DNA of 64,000 bases from Rosa chinensis (Eukaryota; Streptophyta; Magnoliopsida; Rosales; Rosaceae), in contig NC_037089.1 of assembly GCF_002994745.2 (NCBI RefSeq), positions 80,872,347 through 80,936,346 on the forward strand, written 5' to 3'. The notes beneath the pieces are model-generated. The model had not been told where the DNA came from and ran no database searches. It saw only the letters and a program-made list of their open reading frames with translations. Position numbers and translations under genes: made by a program. Positions 52,767 to 63,165 of the stretch are shown one piece after another. Position 1 is the first letter of the stretch; every line of letters starts with the position of its first letter.

Positions 52767-55020
52767 ATCCAGCGTTTGGTTTCCTTTGCAGCTTTTTGTC
52801 CCAATCTACATTGACCATATTGACCCCGGTGTCAGGGAAAGGGTCCACATCAACCAGTGCTGCAGCGGTGACTGGAGTTTCTACCTGCAAGCTGCTGTTA
52901 TTAAGCCAAACCTGTATTTGGTCCTTGAGCTTCACACAGTCCGCAGTGTTGTGGTTCCACAGGTTATGGAACTTGCAGTATTTCTTTCCTTTCAATTGCT
53001 CTGGTCGCGGAAAAGGCCCGAAATCAGTCTTCACCATCTTTGCAGCAATCATTTCGTCGAGGATCTCGTGAGCTTTGTTAGCATCATAGGTATATGCCGC
53101 GAACTCTGGTTTGGTGAAGGCCATCGACTTGAGCTTAACAGGCTCCTTGGAGATCTTCAACTGTTTTAAAGACAGGTTTTTCTTCCCGGTCAGTTCATAA
53201 GCTGCTATGTCATTATCTTCGTCTTCTTCATCGTCCTGGCACCCTTCTCCAGTACCGCGATTATAATAAGGGTCGTAAGTGGTTGGCTGGTAGCTCAGGG
53301 CCGCTACCGTACTGTGTTTACCGGGCACATACGTCCCTTTGGACGCATTCTTCCTTGCATCCGTCTCTCGAAGGAGATGCTCAAAACTGCCTACCTCCGT
53401 GATGAGTTCTCCCATCGACTGGATCATGCTGCCATGCTGTTTCTTTCTTTGCCGGGGCTCTAGGCCTTTAACCGCCAACTTGACCAACTCCTTCTCGGGC
53501 AGAATGACATTCAGTTTGGCCTTCTGGATTTGAAAGCGCTGAAGATAAGAGACTGCTGATTCTGTGGGCTGTTGGGCCATCTGGGTAAGAGAGGCTAGAT
53601 CTACCTCAGGCTCAATATTCCCAAATGTTTCCCGGAAAAGTAGTTCCATCGCCGGCCAATCCGCCACTGTCCCTGGCCTAAGCTTAGAAAACCATCTGAA
53701 GGCAGCGCCGGATAGTGAGGTGCCAAAGATCCTGCACTTGAGGACGTCATCATTCTGATATTGGCCGCATTGCACCCTAAATCTGGCCAGATGAGTGGCC
53801 GTATCTTCCGTGTCTTCTCCTGAAAAGGTAGAAAAAATAATGTTCTTATAACCTCGAGGAAAAGGTGCGAGCATGATGTTTGGCGGGAAAGGTCCTTCGT
53901 ACACTCCATCTGGCTGGGCCCTAGGGTTCGCCAATCTGATCATCTCCTCAACCTCCTCACGTCTCACATATTCTGGGCCCGGGGGTGGAGGAGGTATCAC
54001 CGCAGCTCGGTGAATAGTTTGTCCAGGGGTTGTTTGATTTACCATTGTTGATCCTTCCCCAACCTGCACAATGCGGGTAGTAGGTTGCTGCTGGAGAGTC
54101 ACTGCAGGGGTAATCTCTTCCTTCGACAGAGCGGTTATCTTGATCGGGATACCAGTTTGGTCGAGTGCATAATAGCTTCCCGGCAACTCTTGATATACCA
54201 CTTTCGCTCCGTCGCTGTCGTACTGAACAAAAGTGACAGGTTCTGAAGCAGTCCCTGCTCCCCTCGCGACTTGGTGTTTCTTGGCGGTCTGTCCACCTGA
54301 TGAAGCAGTCTTTTCCTTGCTGCCAGGAATGACCAAGGCCTGCTCCTTGTTCTTTGATGGAGTAGCAGCAACAGTAGCCGACGAAGAACCAACGTTTTGG
54401 TTGGCCTTTTCGCGCTGATTTGGGGGCACATACTTGCCCGAACTAGACGGCTGGGCGAGAGAGCCAAGGATAGTATTAGGATCGCCTAAAGCCGAGTGCA
54501 TAACCTCCTTCGCATGGTTCAATTCGGCTCTCTGCATAGCCACTTCAGTTGCCAAGTTGGCCCCATCCTTGCGGAGATCTGCTATGTTTGATGCGGTTTG
54601 CTTGGAATGATCCGCTATGGCATTCAAGATAGTGGTGTGACGCTCATTTTGTGCGGCAGCGATGGTTATAGCTTGCGCCTTCAAGGCACTCTCTGTCTGC
54701 GTGACCTGCTGCCTGGTATTTTCCGCATAGAGAGTCATACGCTGCTCGAACTCGCGGAGGAGCCTTTCTGACTTCGCAGTTTCCCTTGCGAGATCTGCAT
54801 CCATCTTCTTGCGATGATTCTCGACATTCTCCATAAGGATCGCAATTGTCTCGTCAAAGGTTGCTCCTTCCGGGATAGGCTTCGAAACGAAAGCCTCTTC
54901 CTCATCACCGGCCGCTATAGTGTTGACAGTAGCGGAATTAACAGGCTCGCTTGCCTGATTAGTACTGACGCTCTGGCCCTCAGTAGCGGTCGAGCGATTC
55001 TCACTCTGAGAAGTTGACAT
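52726..55020 (-). CDS. Retrotransposon Gag polyprotein
   Basis: 764 codons from an ATG at 55020. The N-terminal third is Glu/Ala/Gln-rich with a predicted coiled coil (KKMDADLARETAKSERLLRE). The capsid-like retrotransposon gag core is near residues 390-520 (YKNIIFSTFSGEDTEDTATH; AFRWFSKLRPGTVADW; YLQRFQIQKAKLN). A single Cys/His motif near the C-terminus (YCKFHNLWNHNTADC) resembles the degenerate zinc element in Tat-type gag. The frame is intact. Confidence 0.88.
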   Translation of the reverse strand: MSTSQSENRSTATEGQSVSTNQASEPVNSATVNTIAAGDEEEAFVSKPIPEGATFDETIAILMENVENHRKKMDADLARETAKSERLLREFEQRMTLYAENTRQQVTQTESALKAQAITIAAAQNERHTTILNAIADHSKQTASNIADLRKDGANLATEVAMQRAELNHAKEVMHSALGDPNTILGSLAQPSSSGKYVPPNQREKANQNVGSSSATVAATPSKNKEQALVIPGSKEKTASSGGQTAKKHQVARGAGTASEPVTFVQYDSDGAKVVYQELPGSYYALDQTGIPIKITALSKEEITPAVTLQQQPTTRIVQVGEGSTMVNQTTPGQTIHRAAVIPPPPPGPEYVRREEVEEMIRLANPRAQPDGVYEGPFPPNIMLAPFPRGYKNIIFSTFSGEDTEDTATHLARFRVQCGQYQNDDVLKCRIFGTSLSGAAFRWFSKLRPGTVADWPAMELLFRETFGNIEPEVDLASLTQMAQQPTESAVSYLQRFQIQKAKLNVILPEKELVKLAVKGLEPRQRKKQHGSMIQSMGELITEVGSFEHLLRETDARKNASKGTYVPGKHSTVAALSYQPTTYDPYYNRGTGEGCQDDEEDEDNDIAAYELTGKKNLSLKQLKISKEPVKLKSMAFTKPEFAAYTYDANKAHEILDEMIAAKMVKTDFGPFPRPEQLKGKKYCKFHNLWNHNTADCVKLKDQIQVWLNNSSLQVETPVTAAALVDVDPFPDTGVNMVNVDWDKKLQRKPNAGFGHEQTGSKVHHR

Positions 55021-55207
55021 ACTGGATGATTGATTCTGCAGAGAGAATCGTTGCGTTACTTGTTCCTCAGAAAGACCACGACAGTCCGCACAAGAATGCG
55101 ATCTGTAGCTGGAGGTCTTATGCTTTGAGCAGTTAGCGTAGCCCTTTTGGTAAGGATTATCACTAGACTTCCCAATGGTTGCGTTAAAAAAGAAACACTA
55201 GTTTGTT

Positions 55208-55225
55208 GTCCCACTGGGCGTGCCA
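55208..55225 (-). other. Primer binding site of the retrotransposon
   Basis: The minus strand reads TGGCACGCCCAGTGGGAC three bases after the end of the 5' LTR, where a tRNA 3' end would pair (TGG with CCA). I could not assign the tRNA. Confidence 0.65.
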
Positions 55226-55228
55226 AAA

Positions 55229-56240
55229 TGTTTTGGCTCCAAAACCAGCTGGTGTGCAAACAGTCTCTTTTGAGCGAGTGATTGCGCAGGCGTGCCAGCA
55301 CCGCGGGGTGCAGTCGTTGGGGTAGTCCCGTGACCTGACTTCTTCTTCAAGCGCTGTGGACGAGGAGAGCACCAACCTCGTCACAGGGTTCTTTTCTTGC
55401 CTTCCGGAGAAGGACTTCTTTGCCTTACGCGGGTAAGGGCTTTGGATGTGGTCTCTTTGCGTTCACCAAATCGATACTCAACTTGAAAGCCGAGCAGAGC
55501 AATCACTGGGAAGTTGGAGAGGAACACGGGTTTGCTAAAGCGTGACTCTAGCTTCGCTGGGTTGCGAGGGCGTTACCCTTGCTTCGCTGGAAGTAACAAT
55601 GGCGGTTGTGCTCGCAGTCGGTTCCTGGGGAGACTGGGACTGGAAGTACGGTCGCCGGGTTGATCTGGTGAGGCTGACAGTCGGCTCGCGAGGAGACTAG
55701 GACTGGCGGGCGGTCACCGGGTTTCAACGAGGTTTAGGGTTTGCTCCGAAGAGGCTTTGCAATCGCTGGGATTGATTACTCAGAGAGATTAAAGGTCCAA
55801 AAAAGGGTCCCTCTTGTATCGTGTTTAGCCTCTATATATAGGCTTGTTGTAGATTCACTTCCCTAATAGGAAAGGAATACTATATCTTGGGCCACAGTTA
55901 TTGGCCTTGAATCAAATCAAAAATCTTGATAGCATTGATATTATTATGGGTGATAACTATCCTCTTCTATCGTCGCTAGAATATAGGCAAGGATTAATTG
56001 CCTCTGTGAAAATCCTAGATACGATCGCTGGATGCAAGCAATAGGATACGCATGTATTAATTGCAAATATACCTTCACGCTCCCACGAACGCTCAATTAA
56101 GGATGGTATCTCCTTATGAAACACGGGATGAGCAACACCACAACCCAAATCCGTATAGTCTCTTTTTTGGGCCGCAAGTATCGGCCCACTGGCTCAGACC
56201 CACTAAAGGATTTTGCCAAAATTACCTTTGGGCTCAAACA
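55229..56240 (-). repeat. Right LTR (5' LTR of the element)
   Basis: 1012 bp, 99.6 percent identical to the left LTR by my count (four differences), followed by the GAAAG duplication at 56241-56245. It contains the palindromic TATA at 55832-55841. Confidence 0.97.
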
Positions 56241-56245
56241 GAAAG

Positions 56246-57637
56246 CAATATTTCAAATTGAAAATCTATACTAACGAATTGGTATCGCAACTTCTCTGAA
56301 TCTAATCATCCCCATAAACGTAAACAACCCAAAATCCTTCTCATCGTTCTTCAGCCACAGAGGTCTGCAACTGGTTATTTCAGTATCGTACATTCAACAA
56401 TTGACATACAACCAAAGAAAAATTCAATCAGTTAAGCCGACAATTCGATAGAACCTTTAGTATCTGGTATTCGAACCAGAAAGGATCTGGGTTTTCGATG
56501 GTGTTTTGTCTTTTGATTGAACCTTTGACTAAACCCTTTTTTCTCCCAACTATATTTTGATTTCTTACGGTGACGATCGTATTTAGACTAACGACTGAAT
56601 GTACGGTTCACATGAGTTAGTCGCTTGAGAGTTGCTAGATGTCTGACACATCAATCAGGTGACCACCCACTTGGGTGGGTAGAAGAATTTTCGCTTTACC
56701 GTCGCGCGTGTCATCTTTTCGAAAGGATGAATGAGGTTAGTAATTTTGCTAGTTGATTTTTATGATTGATGACTTCATATTGTTGACGAGAATGAATACC
56801 AACGTACTTGTTCTGAGTTGCAGCAATAGCTGAAGTGCACGTAGGCTTGATGACATTCTCAACACTAGATCGGTTTTGACAAACTTTAATCATTGGAAAC
56901 CACCATTGGATCGTTGCGGTTAAATCATAAAACATAGTTTTTATGCCCACTTTGACAATGTAAATGCGCATCTACAATATTATGCAAAAATCAGATCAGA
57001 GTAACAGGCAGCAAAAGCACATTCAGGTTTGGTTAATGATCGAAAGCCTAATGGACAAGAACAATTGAAAGCAAATAGATGCAGAAGTAGGAGAAGATAA
57101 TTCAAGTCTATTACAAACAAGGTTTGCATGACATTTTTTATATATTTATCTGAACAAGGACAATAGTACCTATATCAAAAAAAAAAAAAAAAAAATACAA
57201 CCCAAACTCTCTGGCTCTGGCGAATATAGGTTATTATGCAGAATTTAACAATGTAAACATGCAACTAATCAGTAATAGAAAACAAGAGTAACAGATTCAC
57301 CCCAAGCACCATATTAAGGTTTAGTGTAAAACTTTGATGAATGAAGCTGGATGAAATATGACCTACATTAGCAAAGGGAACATAATGAAAAGCCTCCTTC
57401 TGCAAGAATTTTGTTATGATTTTAGGGATCACTTAAAAGTTAAAACAGACAATTAAAGAGACCATATCTCCAAAACGTAACCCTAGCATATACAAAAATT
57501 CCAAGCCATAAGAAACTTAGAGATCACGACCAGACATGAAACACGGCCGGAATCGGCATAACAGAACATGGCACTAGTTAAATAACTTTTCGAATATGAA
57601 TTTTGGGGTGCAATTTGTGCTTTATAAAGCAACCAAA
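56246..57637. other. Right part of the Mutator-like element and F-box array flank
   Basis: No gene. 56246-56693 is the right arm of the Mutator-like element; 56694-56704 is its target duplication. From 56705 the sequence is F-box array flank, matching 59195-59390 over long stretches (GAATGAGGTTA, TTTTGCTAGT(T/A)GATTTTTATGAT, GTAGGCTTGATGACA, TTTTGACAAACTTTAATCAT). Confidence 0.7.
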
Positions 57638-58846
57638 CTACCATGGAAGTGGTGTGAACCAAAGAGTTCGACTGAAAACATTGATTATGGTAGATGATGT
57701 ATCCTGAGGCAAAGCAAGCAGTTTGATGTTCCTATCTATCAAGGAATGCACCCCAAAAGCACCATCACTACCAGCACCTTCATCATTGATAGCAAAAAAG
57801 ATGCAGTTTTTTCCAAGTGTCTTGTCCTCGATGAACATACTACTTGCGTCGCTCAGAAACAACATTCGATCACCAAGGTCAACAACCTCCTCCCATGGTG
57901 GTCCACCATTAGTCTTATTGTAATCCAGCTTGAACACTTGGAATAATTTTTCATTCTTACTTTGATATCAAAGTAAGAATTGTCTGAATGAAATCATAAA
58001 CAACTCATTGGCTGCCGAATCTTTCACTAGAAAAGGACCTCCCCGTCCTCAATAACAACGGAATGTGTTCTTGGAATGCACCCTATAACCATTGGCATGC
58101 GCAGGGAGGATGTCATATACCATTAGAAACGCCGAGGCTTGCTCCACAGTCGTTACAGCATACAATTTCCCATCAAGGATTTCTATATCTTTAATTAAAC
58201 TTGAGCAAGTCTTTGGTCTCAATGAAGGTCCATGATGAATCAGTTGGCCTACAAAAAGCCAAAAGACCTCCATAACTAAGAACCAGCCACAATACATTCC
58301 TGCTTCATCGGCAGCCTTGTTGGTGGTGATGAGGCGACAACTTTCTTGAAGAAGGACAGTCTGCATCTGCTGTAGGGGGCCCGGCTTGTAATGATGGATT
58401 GTGATGGGATCATGACTCGGGCATGTGTTACTGGATTTAAAAAGAAGTTGACTGCCTTGGTCTTGTTATTGTAACGATGTTTAGCAGCTAGAATAAGCCA
58501 CCCCTCAATGGACCCAAGATAATGTGGTGAAGAAGAAGAATAAGAAACAGCAACTGATGTGAAAAATTGTGGGTCTGTTATGAAGGAATATCCTTGCCGA
58601 AAGATGGGAGGACCTGAGCAGAAGCCATGGGAGTTGAGAAGCAGGAGGGCAAGTCTTGGTGGCTATACCACTATCAACAGCGGCTATCCAAAAAGGGCAT
58701 ACTTGGCGAAACACTCTGTAATCTGATATGTACAGGCAGTACAGCCGTTGTGCTAACGATTGCAAGATGTCATTTGGGAGTCCTTGCGACCACCTCTCCT
58801 CCTCCTCCTTCTTCTCTATATTTGACATTGACATTGACATCGACAT
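57638..58846 (-). pseudogene. F-box/DUF295 pseudogene with several frameshifts
   Basis: The copy is full length but split over three frames. The 5' part (58846 down to about 58600) has the F-box (RWSQGLPNDILQSLAQRL). The middle (58366-58049) has IEILDGKLYAVTTVEQ and YDILPAHANGYR. The 3' part (57937-57638) has WEEVVDLGDRMLFLSD, TLGKNCIFFAIND and ends LWFTPLPW at the normal stop. Loss of frame occurs near 58590, between 58380 and 58500, and between 57950 and 58049. It is closest to the intact gene at 39402-40580 and still fairly similar, so inactivation is not ancient. Confidence 0.85.
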
Positions 58847-59519
58847 CGTACTATGTGAGAGAGTTAGGCGATCGTACTATATATATGGTTGAATCTGAAA
58901 ACCAAATGGTGCTTAAATAGAGCGCTATTCCATAATATTAAAGGAATAACCAAACTAGAAAACCTCTACTTTTGTGGCGTAATTTAGTGTTTAAAAGCAT
59001 GCCTTAAATATGTTTAGTTAGGCTAACTAACCAACAGACCACGGCCCACCGACATGTTTGTGAATGATTATTTTGACATGTGTAAACTGCCTGCAAATAG
59101 TAAACACCAAAAATATGACTCGTCTAAATGGATAAATTTTTTTTTTTAAAATGGACCTAGGTAATCGGTAATTTTGCTATGTTAATATTATTGTAACAGT
59201 CGTGTGATCTGTGAATGAGGTTATTAATTTTGCTAGTAGATTTTTATGATCATTGATGGCTTCATATCGTTGAATTCCGAGTTGCAGCAGTAGCTGAAGT
59301 GCATGTAGGCTTGATGACAGTCTCAACACTTGGTTTTGACAAACTTTAATCATTGGAAACCACCATTGTTAAATCGTACAACGTAGTTGTTGTGCACACT
59401 TTGCAAGGTAAATGCGCATCTACAATATTATACAAAAACAAGAGTGACAAGCAGCAAAAACACATTCAGCCATTCAGGTTTGGTTTTTGATGAATGAAAG
59501 CTAAATGGGAAAGAACAAT
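58847..59519. other. F-box array flank with empty site for the Mutator-like element
   Basis: No gene. 59153-59390 is the paralogous version of the two outer flanks of the 40843-56693 insertion without the insertion. Confidence 0.6.
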
Positions 59520-59760
59520 TGAAAGCAAAATAGATGCAGTTTTTTTTCAAGTGTCTTGTCACGATGAACATACTACTCGTCTGGCTCAGAAAGATTATTC
59601 GATCACCAAGGTCAGCAACCTCCTCCTACTGTGGCTCGGATTATTCTTCCGTCAAAAACATTTCAAAATCAAGAGTGATTCTTATATATGAAAAATTATA
59701 TACGACTTCTTGGTTGCAAAATCTTTCACTAGGCAAGGCCCTTCCCACTTAGAATACCAC
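59520..59760 (-). pseudogene. Short F-box gene relic
   Basis: The minus strand matches the C-terminal third of the F-box genes: CAAGTGTCTTGTCACGATGA, GATTATTCGATCACCAAGGT, CAACCTCCTCCTACTG and AATCTTTCACTAGGCAAGG. It is too short and shifted to be coding. Confidence 0.75.
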
Positions 59761-60919
59761 TGACAAACGGCCAATATGGAGACATCATAAGAATGAAAGA
59801 AAGTAACTATGGTTACTATGGCATCGGCCAATATCGTAGCACCGGCACAGATATGATTTATATGATTTGACACGAGGAAGCAAAGCAGTAGTAAAATGGA
59901 GTCCATAACACGATGGGATATGTGGCAGTCTATGCACATACGGAATTTGCTTTTAAGTAAAGTCTTGCCGGCTGAATATAACCGGAAATCTCAATTTTAA
60001 GCCGAACTTCTCGATCATATATTGTAAAGCATAAGTACAAAGATAATACTGACGAGAGCAGACAAAGTAACTAGGCTACTTCTTGGTTATGAATTTTGGG
60101 TCAACTTGTGCTACTTTCACAAACTATTTGTTCGCAATTCATGAGTTGGAGGTGGATGAATAGAAACTTGTTCTTGCGGATCCCCATTGTTGAAAGGCAT
60201 TCTTCACGGAAGTTAGATATCTTCTCTAAAAGGGTTACTTTGCCATAAATTTTGGTACCCCTATTTTTCAAAATTCATGGCTTCATATTGTTAACGATAT
60301 ATATGGAATGAATTTGGTGCCACTTGGCCTAATTTCTGAGTTGCAGCTAGCCAGTAGTGCAGTATCACCAGTCCGGTTTTGTTAAATGATAATTGCAAAT
60401 TTGCAATAACCCATACCAGACATAACACACAACCCATTTAAGAGTACATGTGATATGTTTGGTGAAAACAAGATGACAAAGATCTAGATGAGTAGGATCC
60501 ACCATTATTCACCTGGTTGCAGTTAGATTTTACGTTGCAGTTACTATGAACAAATTGACAATGTAATTTTACATTCATCTCAGCTATAGAAAACGAAGAA
60601 AAATAAGAGTACCCAGGCACATTAAGGTTTGGTGTAAAACATTGATATACATAGGGGAATACAATGATATTAGCTTCCTTTTCATTATTACCTCTACTAG
60701 AATTTTGTAATGATTTTAGAAATCCGACAAAAAAAAAAAATACAACCAATTAAAGAGACCCAGAAGTTCTAAAAACCAACACTAGCTAGAATAAATAAAA
60801 ATGCCATGAAAAGGGATCGAAAGACATAACTCAAGGAATAACCATAGAGTTGAATGAAACCTAAAACAGTAAAAGAACACATAGGCTGGAACTGGTGTGC
60901 AACTTCTAAAGTAACCAAG
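59761..60919. other. F-box array flank
   Basis: No gene. It includes array-flank words such as CACATTAAGGTTTGGTGTAA near 60618 and (A)n near 60730. Confidence 0.6.
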
Positions 60920-62185
60920 CTAATATGGACATGGTGTGAACCAAAGAGTTTGACTGTTAGCACCGGATATGCTAGATGAATAATCCTCAGGAAGGCCAGA
61001 TAGCTGTGTAATGCTGCTATCTTTCAAGGAATACACCCCAAATCCACCATCATATCCACGTTTACAAGTGAAAGCAAAATAGATGCAGTTTTTTCCAAGT
61101 GTCTTGTCATTGATGACATTAGTACTTTTGTCGCTCAGAAACAGTATCCGATCACCAAGGTCAGTAACCGGCTCCCACATTCTTCCATGCAGACGGTCAA
61201 TCTTACCGTCGGTCTTGTACACTTTGAATCCTTCTTCTATATTCCTTTGACGAAGAACCATAAACAACTCCTTGGATGCAGACTCTTTCGCTAGGCAAGG
61301 GTATCCCCATTCTGAACCAGGAAGATACTGGTAAGGGATCCAGCAAATGCTAAGGTACCTATTAGCGCTACTGACATTGGCATCTTCAGGGGCCATGTCA
61401 AACACCATTAACATCTCGTTTCCGCTATTAGTAACAGCATATAATTTTCCATCAAATATTTCTATATCACTAAATCGGGGAGCGGTGTCGGGATCAATGA
61501 GGGTCCATGATGTATCATTCGGCCTACAAAAAGCCAAGATACCTGGATGAACAAGACCAGCCAAAAGACAGTCCTCCTTCTGCAGCCCTGTCGTTGGCTC
61601 TGGCGGTGAAGAGGCTACAATTTTGTTGAATAACATGGTTGAATTGCCGCTGAAGGAGGTTTTAAGGGTAGACTGCGATGGGAGCATCACTCGGACACGA
61701 GATACTGGATTCAAGAACAAGTTGACGACAGTAGTACTGTTATCATTCTCACATTGTTGATGAGCAGCTACGATCAGCCATGAACCAATTGACCCAAGAC
61801 AAGTTATGGAAGCAGTAGGGATCGGCAGCGGACCATCAAATGACTCATCTTCTAGATTTGGGGGACCAGGAGGGTAATCGGCAATATTAATTGATGGGAA
61901 GAATTTGGGATCTCTTATACAGGAGTATTTGTCTTTGATGTAGAAAGCATGAAGACAATCATAAGACCTCCTGAACAAAAGCCATGGGAGTTGTGGAGCA
62001 GGAGGGCAAGTCTTGGTGGCGATGCCTTTATCAACCGCGGCTCGCCAATTAGGGCATACTTGGCGAAACAATTGGTAATCTGATATGCATAGCCTTTGTG
62101 GGATCAACTGCAAGATATGTTCTGGAAGTCCTTTCGACCACCTCTCCTCTTGTTCCTCCTCCTCCTTCATCATTGACATTGACAT
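60920..62185 (-). CDS. F-box protein with DUF295 domain, second intact copy
   Basis: 421 residues, single exon. After a Met/Ser and Glu-rich start, the F-box is RWSKGLPEHILQLIPQRL, then SDYQLFRQVCPNWRAAVD (about residues 15-52). The DUF295 part shows LPWLLFRRS, GSIGSWLIVAAHQ, LNPVSRVRVMLPSQ, WTLIDPDTAPRFSDIEIFDG, DLGDRILFLSDKS, TLGKNCIYFAF and ends LWFTPCPY. It carries insertions relative to the copy at 39402-40580 (about residues 100-130). A TATA-like TATTTATA lies at 62247-62240 on the minus strand. It would act as an SCF substrate receptor; target unknown. Confidence 0.9.
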   Translation of the reverse strand: MSMSMMKEEEEQEERWSKGLPEHILQLIPQRLCISDYQLFRQVCPNWRAAVDKGIATKTCPPAPQLPWLLFRRSYDCLHAFYIKDKYSCIRDPKFFPSINIADYPPGPPNLEDESFDGPLPIPTASITCLGSIGSWLIVAAHQQCENDNSTTVVNLFLNPVSRVRVMLPSQSTLKTSFSGNSTMLFNKIVASSPPEPTTGLQKEDCLLAGLVHPGILAFCRPNDTSWTLIDPDTAPRFSDIEIFDGKLYAVTNSGNEMLMVFDMAPEDANVSSANRYLSICWIPYQYLPGSEWGYPCLAKESASKELFMVLRQRNIEEGFKVYKTDGKIDRLHGRMWEPVTDLGDRILFLSDKSTNVINDKTLGKNCIYFAFTCKRGYDGGFGVYSLKDSSITQLSGLPEDYSSSISGANSQTLWFTPCPY

Positions 62186-63007
62186 CGTACACAGCGATCT
62201 TGGTTAAGTAGCTAGGTTTCTATATATCGTATAACCTCTATATAAATAGACAACTGGGCTTTGTATGATAAAGCAGCCCAATCTCTAGGCCTGGTTCTCA
62301 AATTAAAAGATTAAAATGTGGCAAATGCAGATTATAATCTGAAAAGATATAATTGTCCAATAAATAAAAAATTCAAATAAATAATTATCCAATACTACTG
62401 GTTCATTCATCTGAGTAGATTTCTTTGCAAAAATGATTGATTTTTTTTTTTTAGTACTGAATTGAATAGAATGTTTGCTAATGTATAATACATTATTTAG
62501 AGAAAATTGTATATATTGTTTTCAGACAATTACTCCAAGAAATGCTATGTCAATTTCTTTTCAATTTCTTCAGGGCTAATTGCCTTTTTGGGTTTTCTTT
62601 GCAGCTCAAAACTTGAAGGAAGGCCACCAAGTTGCAGGCTCTCACACAAAGTATGTTGTTCACAGTGACTAATGAGTATATTTTGTCACTAATTGGTTTC
62701 ATTCTTTCAATTTTGTAATTAGATGATTTCATATTGTGATTTAGCTGCTAACATTTGGACAATTTATATGAAGGCTAATGATTAGTTACGAAGTTCGTTC
62801 GAGGACAATGATGTACTGGAGCGTGCTATTGATGAAGAGAAAGTCTTCAGTAACGATGGCTGAAATTTTATAGGATCATGCCTTCCCTGACTTCATATAA
62901 ATTGAGCTAGTAATTACTAAACAGTAAACAATAGAGCTATTATTTTTACTTCACCTATATACAAAAACAATGTCATTCTAACGTTTTCTTTCTGCTGTAC
63001 ATTTCAG
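62186..63007. other. F-box promoter and upstream region of the RPA-like exon
   Basis: No firm gene. 62186-62260 is the promoter side of the F-box gene. Near 62605-62650 a possible plus-strand exon (AG before it, GTATGT after) reads QNLKEGHQVAGSHT, but I cannot link it to a family. Confidence 0.4.
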
Positions 63008-63165
63008 AATGAACTAGTATATTGCAGAGTGAAAATAGCCAAATTTGTGCCAGAAGAAAGGTGGTTCTATTTAGCTTGCCCAAAATGCTTCAAGGAAATA
63101 AGGAAAAATCCACAGAGCCAACTACTAATCTGCGCAGAACATGATATGCAGCAACCTCTTTACAG
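63008..63165 (+). CDS. Exon resembling the C-terminal zinc-ribbon domain of RPA70
   Basis: An open exon between a TTTCAG acceptor and a GTAACG donor reads VYCRVKIAKFVPEERWFYLA, then CPKCFKEIRK, LLICAEH and QQPLYR. This matches the C-terminal OB-fold of replication protein A 70 kDa subunit-like proteins, where a CxxC...CxxC/H zinc ribbon sits inside the fold. Plant genomes contain many RPA1-like pieces, including those in Helitrons, so this may be an orphan fragment. The flanking exons are not recognisable and the window ends soon after. Confidence 0.5.

Larger units (their letters stand above)
41354..56240 (-). mobile_element. Tat-type Ty3/gypsy LTR retrotransposon, 14,887 bp, with antisense gene
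   Basis: Complete element on the minus strand: 5' LTR 55229-56240, primer site, gag (55020-52726), protease (52766-50919), RT/RNase H/second RNase H (50991-48607), integrase (to 47311), a noncoding block, an antisense five-exon gene (42627-45948, plus strand), polypurine tract and 3' LTR 41354-42365. LTRs begin TG and end CA, are 1012 bp each and differ at four positions that I counted, and are flanked by GAAAG. The dual RNase H with integrase after it, long size and the extra antisense gene between integrase and 3' LTR mark the Tat lineage (TatII/Ogre/Retand group). Two in-frame stops in pol make this copy non-autonomous despite its youth. Confidence 0.95.
40843..56693. mobile_element. Non-autonomous Mutator-like element interrupted by an LTR retrotransposon
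   Basis: The left end (TTCTTCTGCCCACCCAGGTG from 40847) and the complement of the right end (TTCTTCTACCCACCCAAGTG from 56687 downward) form imperfect inverted repeats, just inside direct repeats CTTTACCGTCG. Without the 14.9-kb retrotransposon and its duplication the element is about 0.96 kb and encodes no transposase. A paralogous array segment near 59153-59260 matches the sequence on both outer sides but lacks the element, giving a natural empty site (GGTAATTTTGC on the left, GTCGTGTGATCT and GAATGAGGTTA on the right). Confidence 0.75.
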
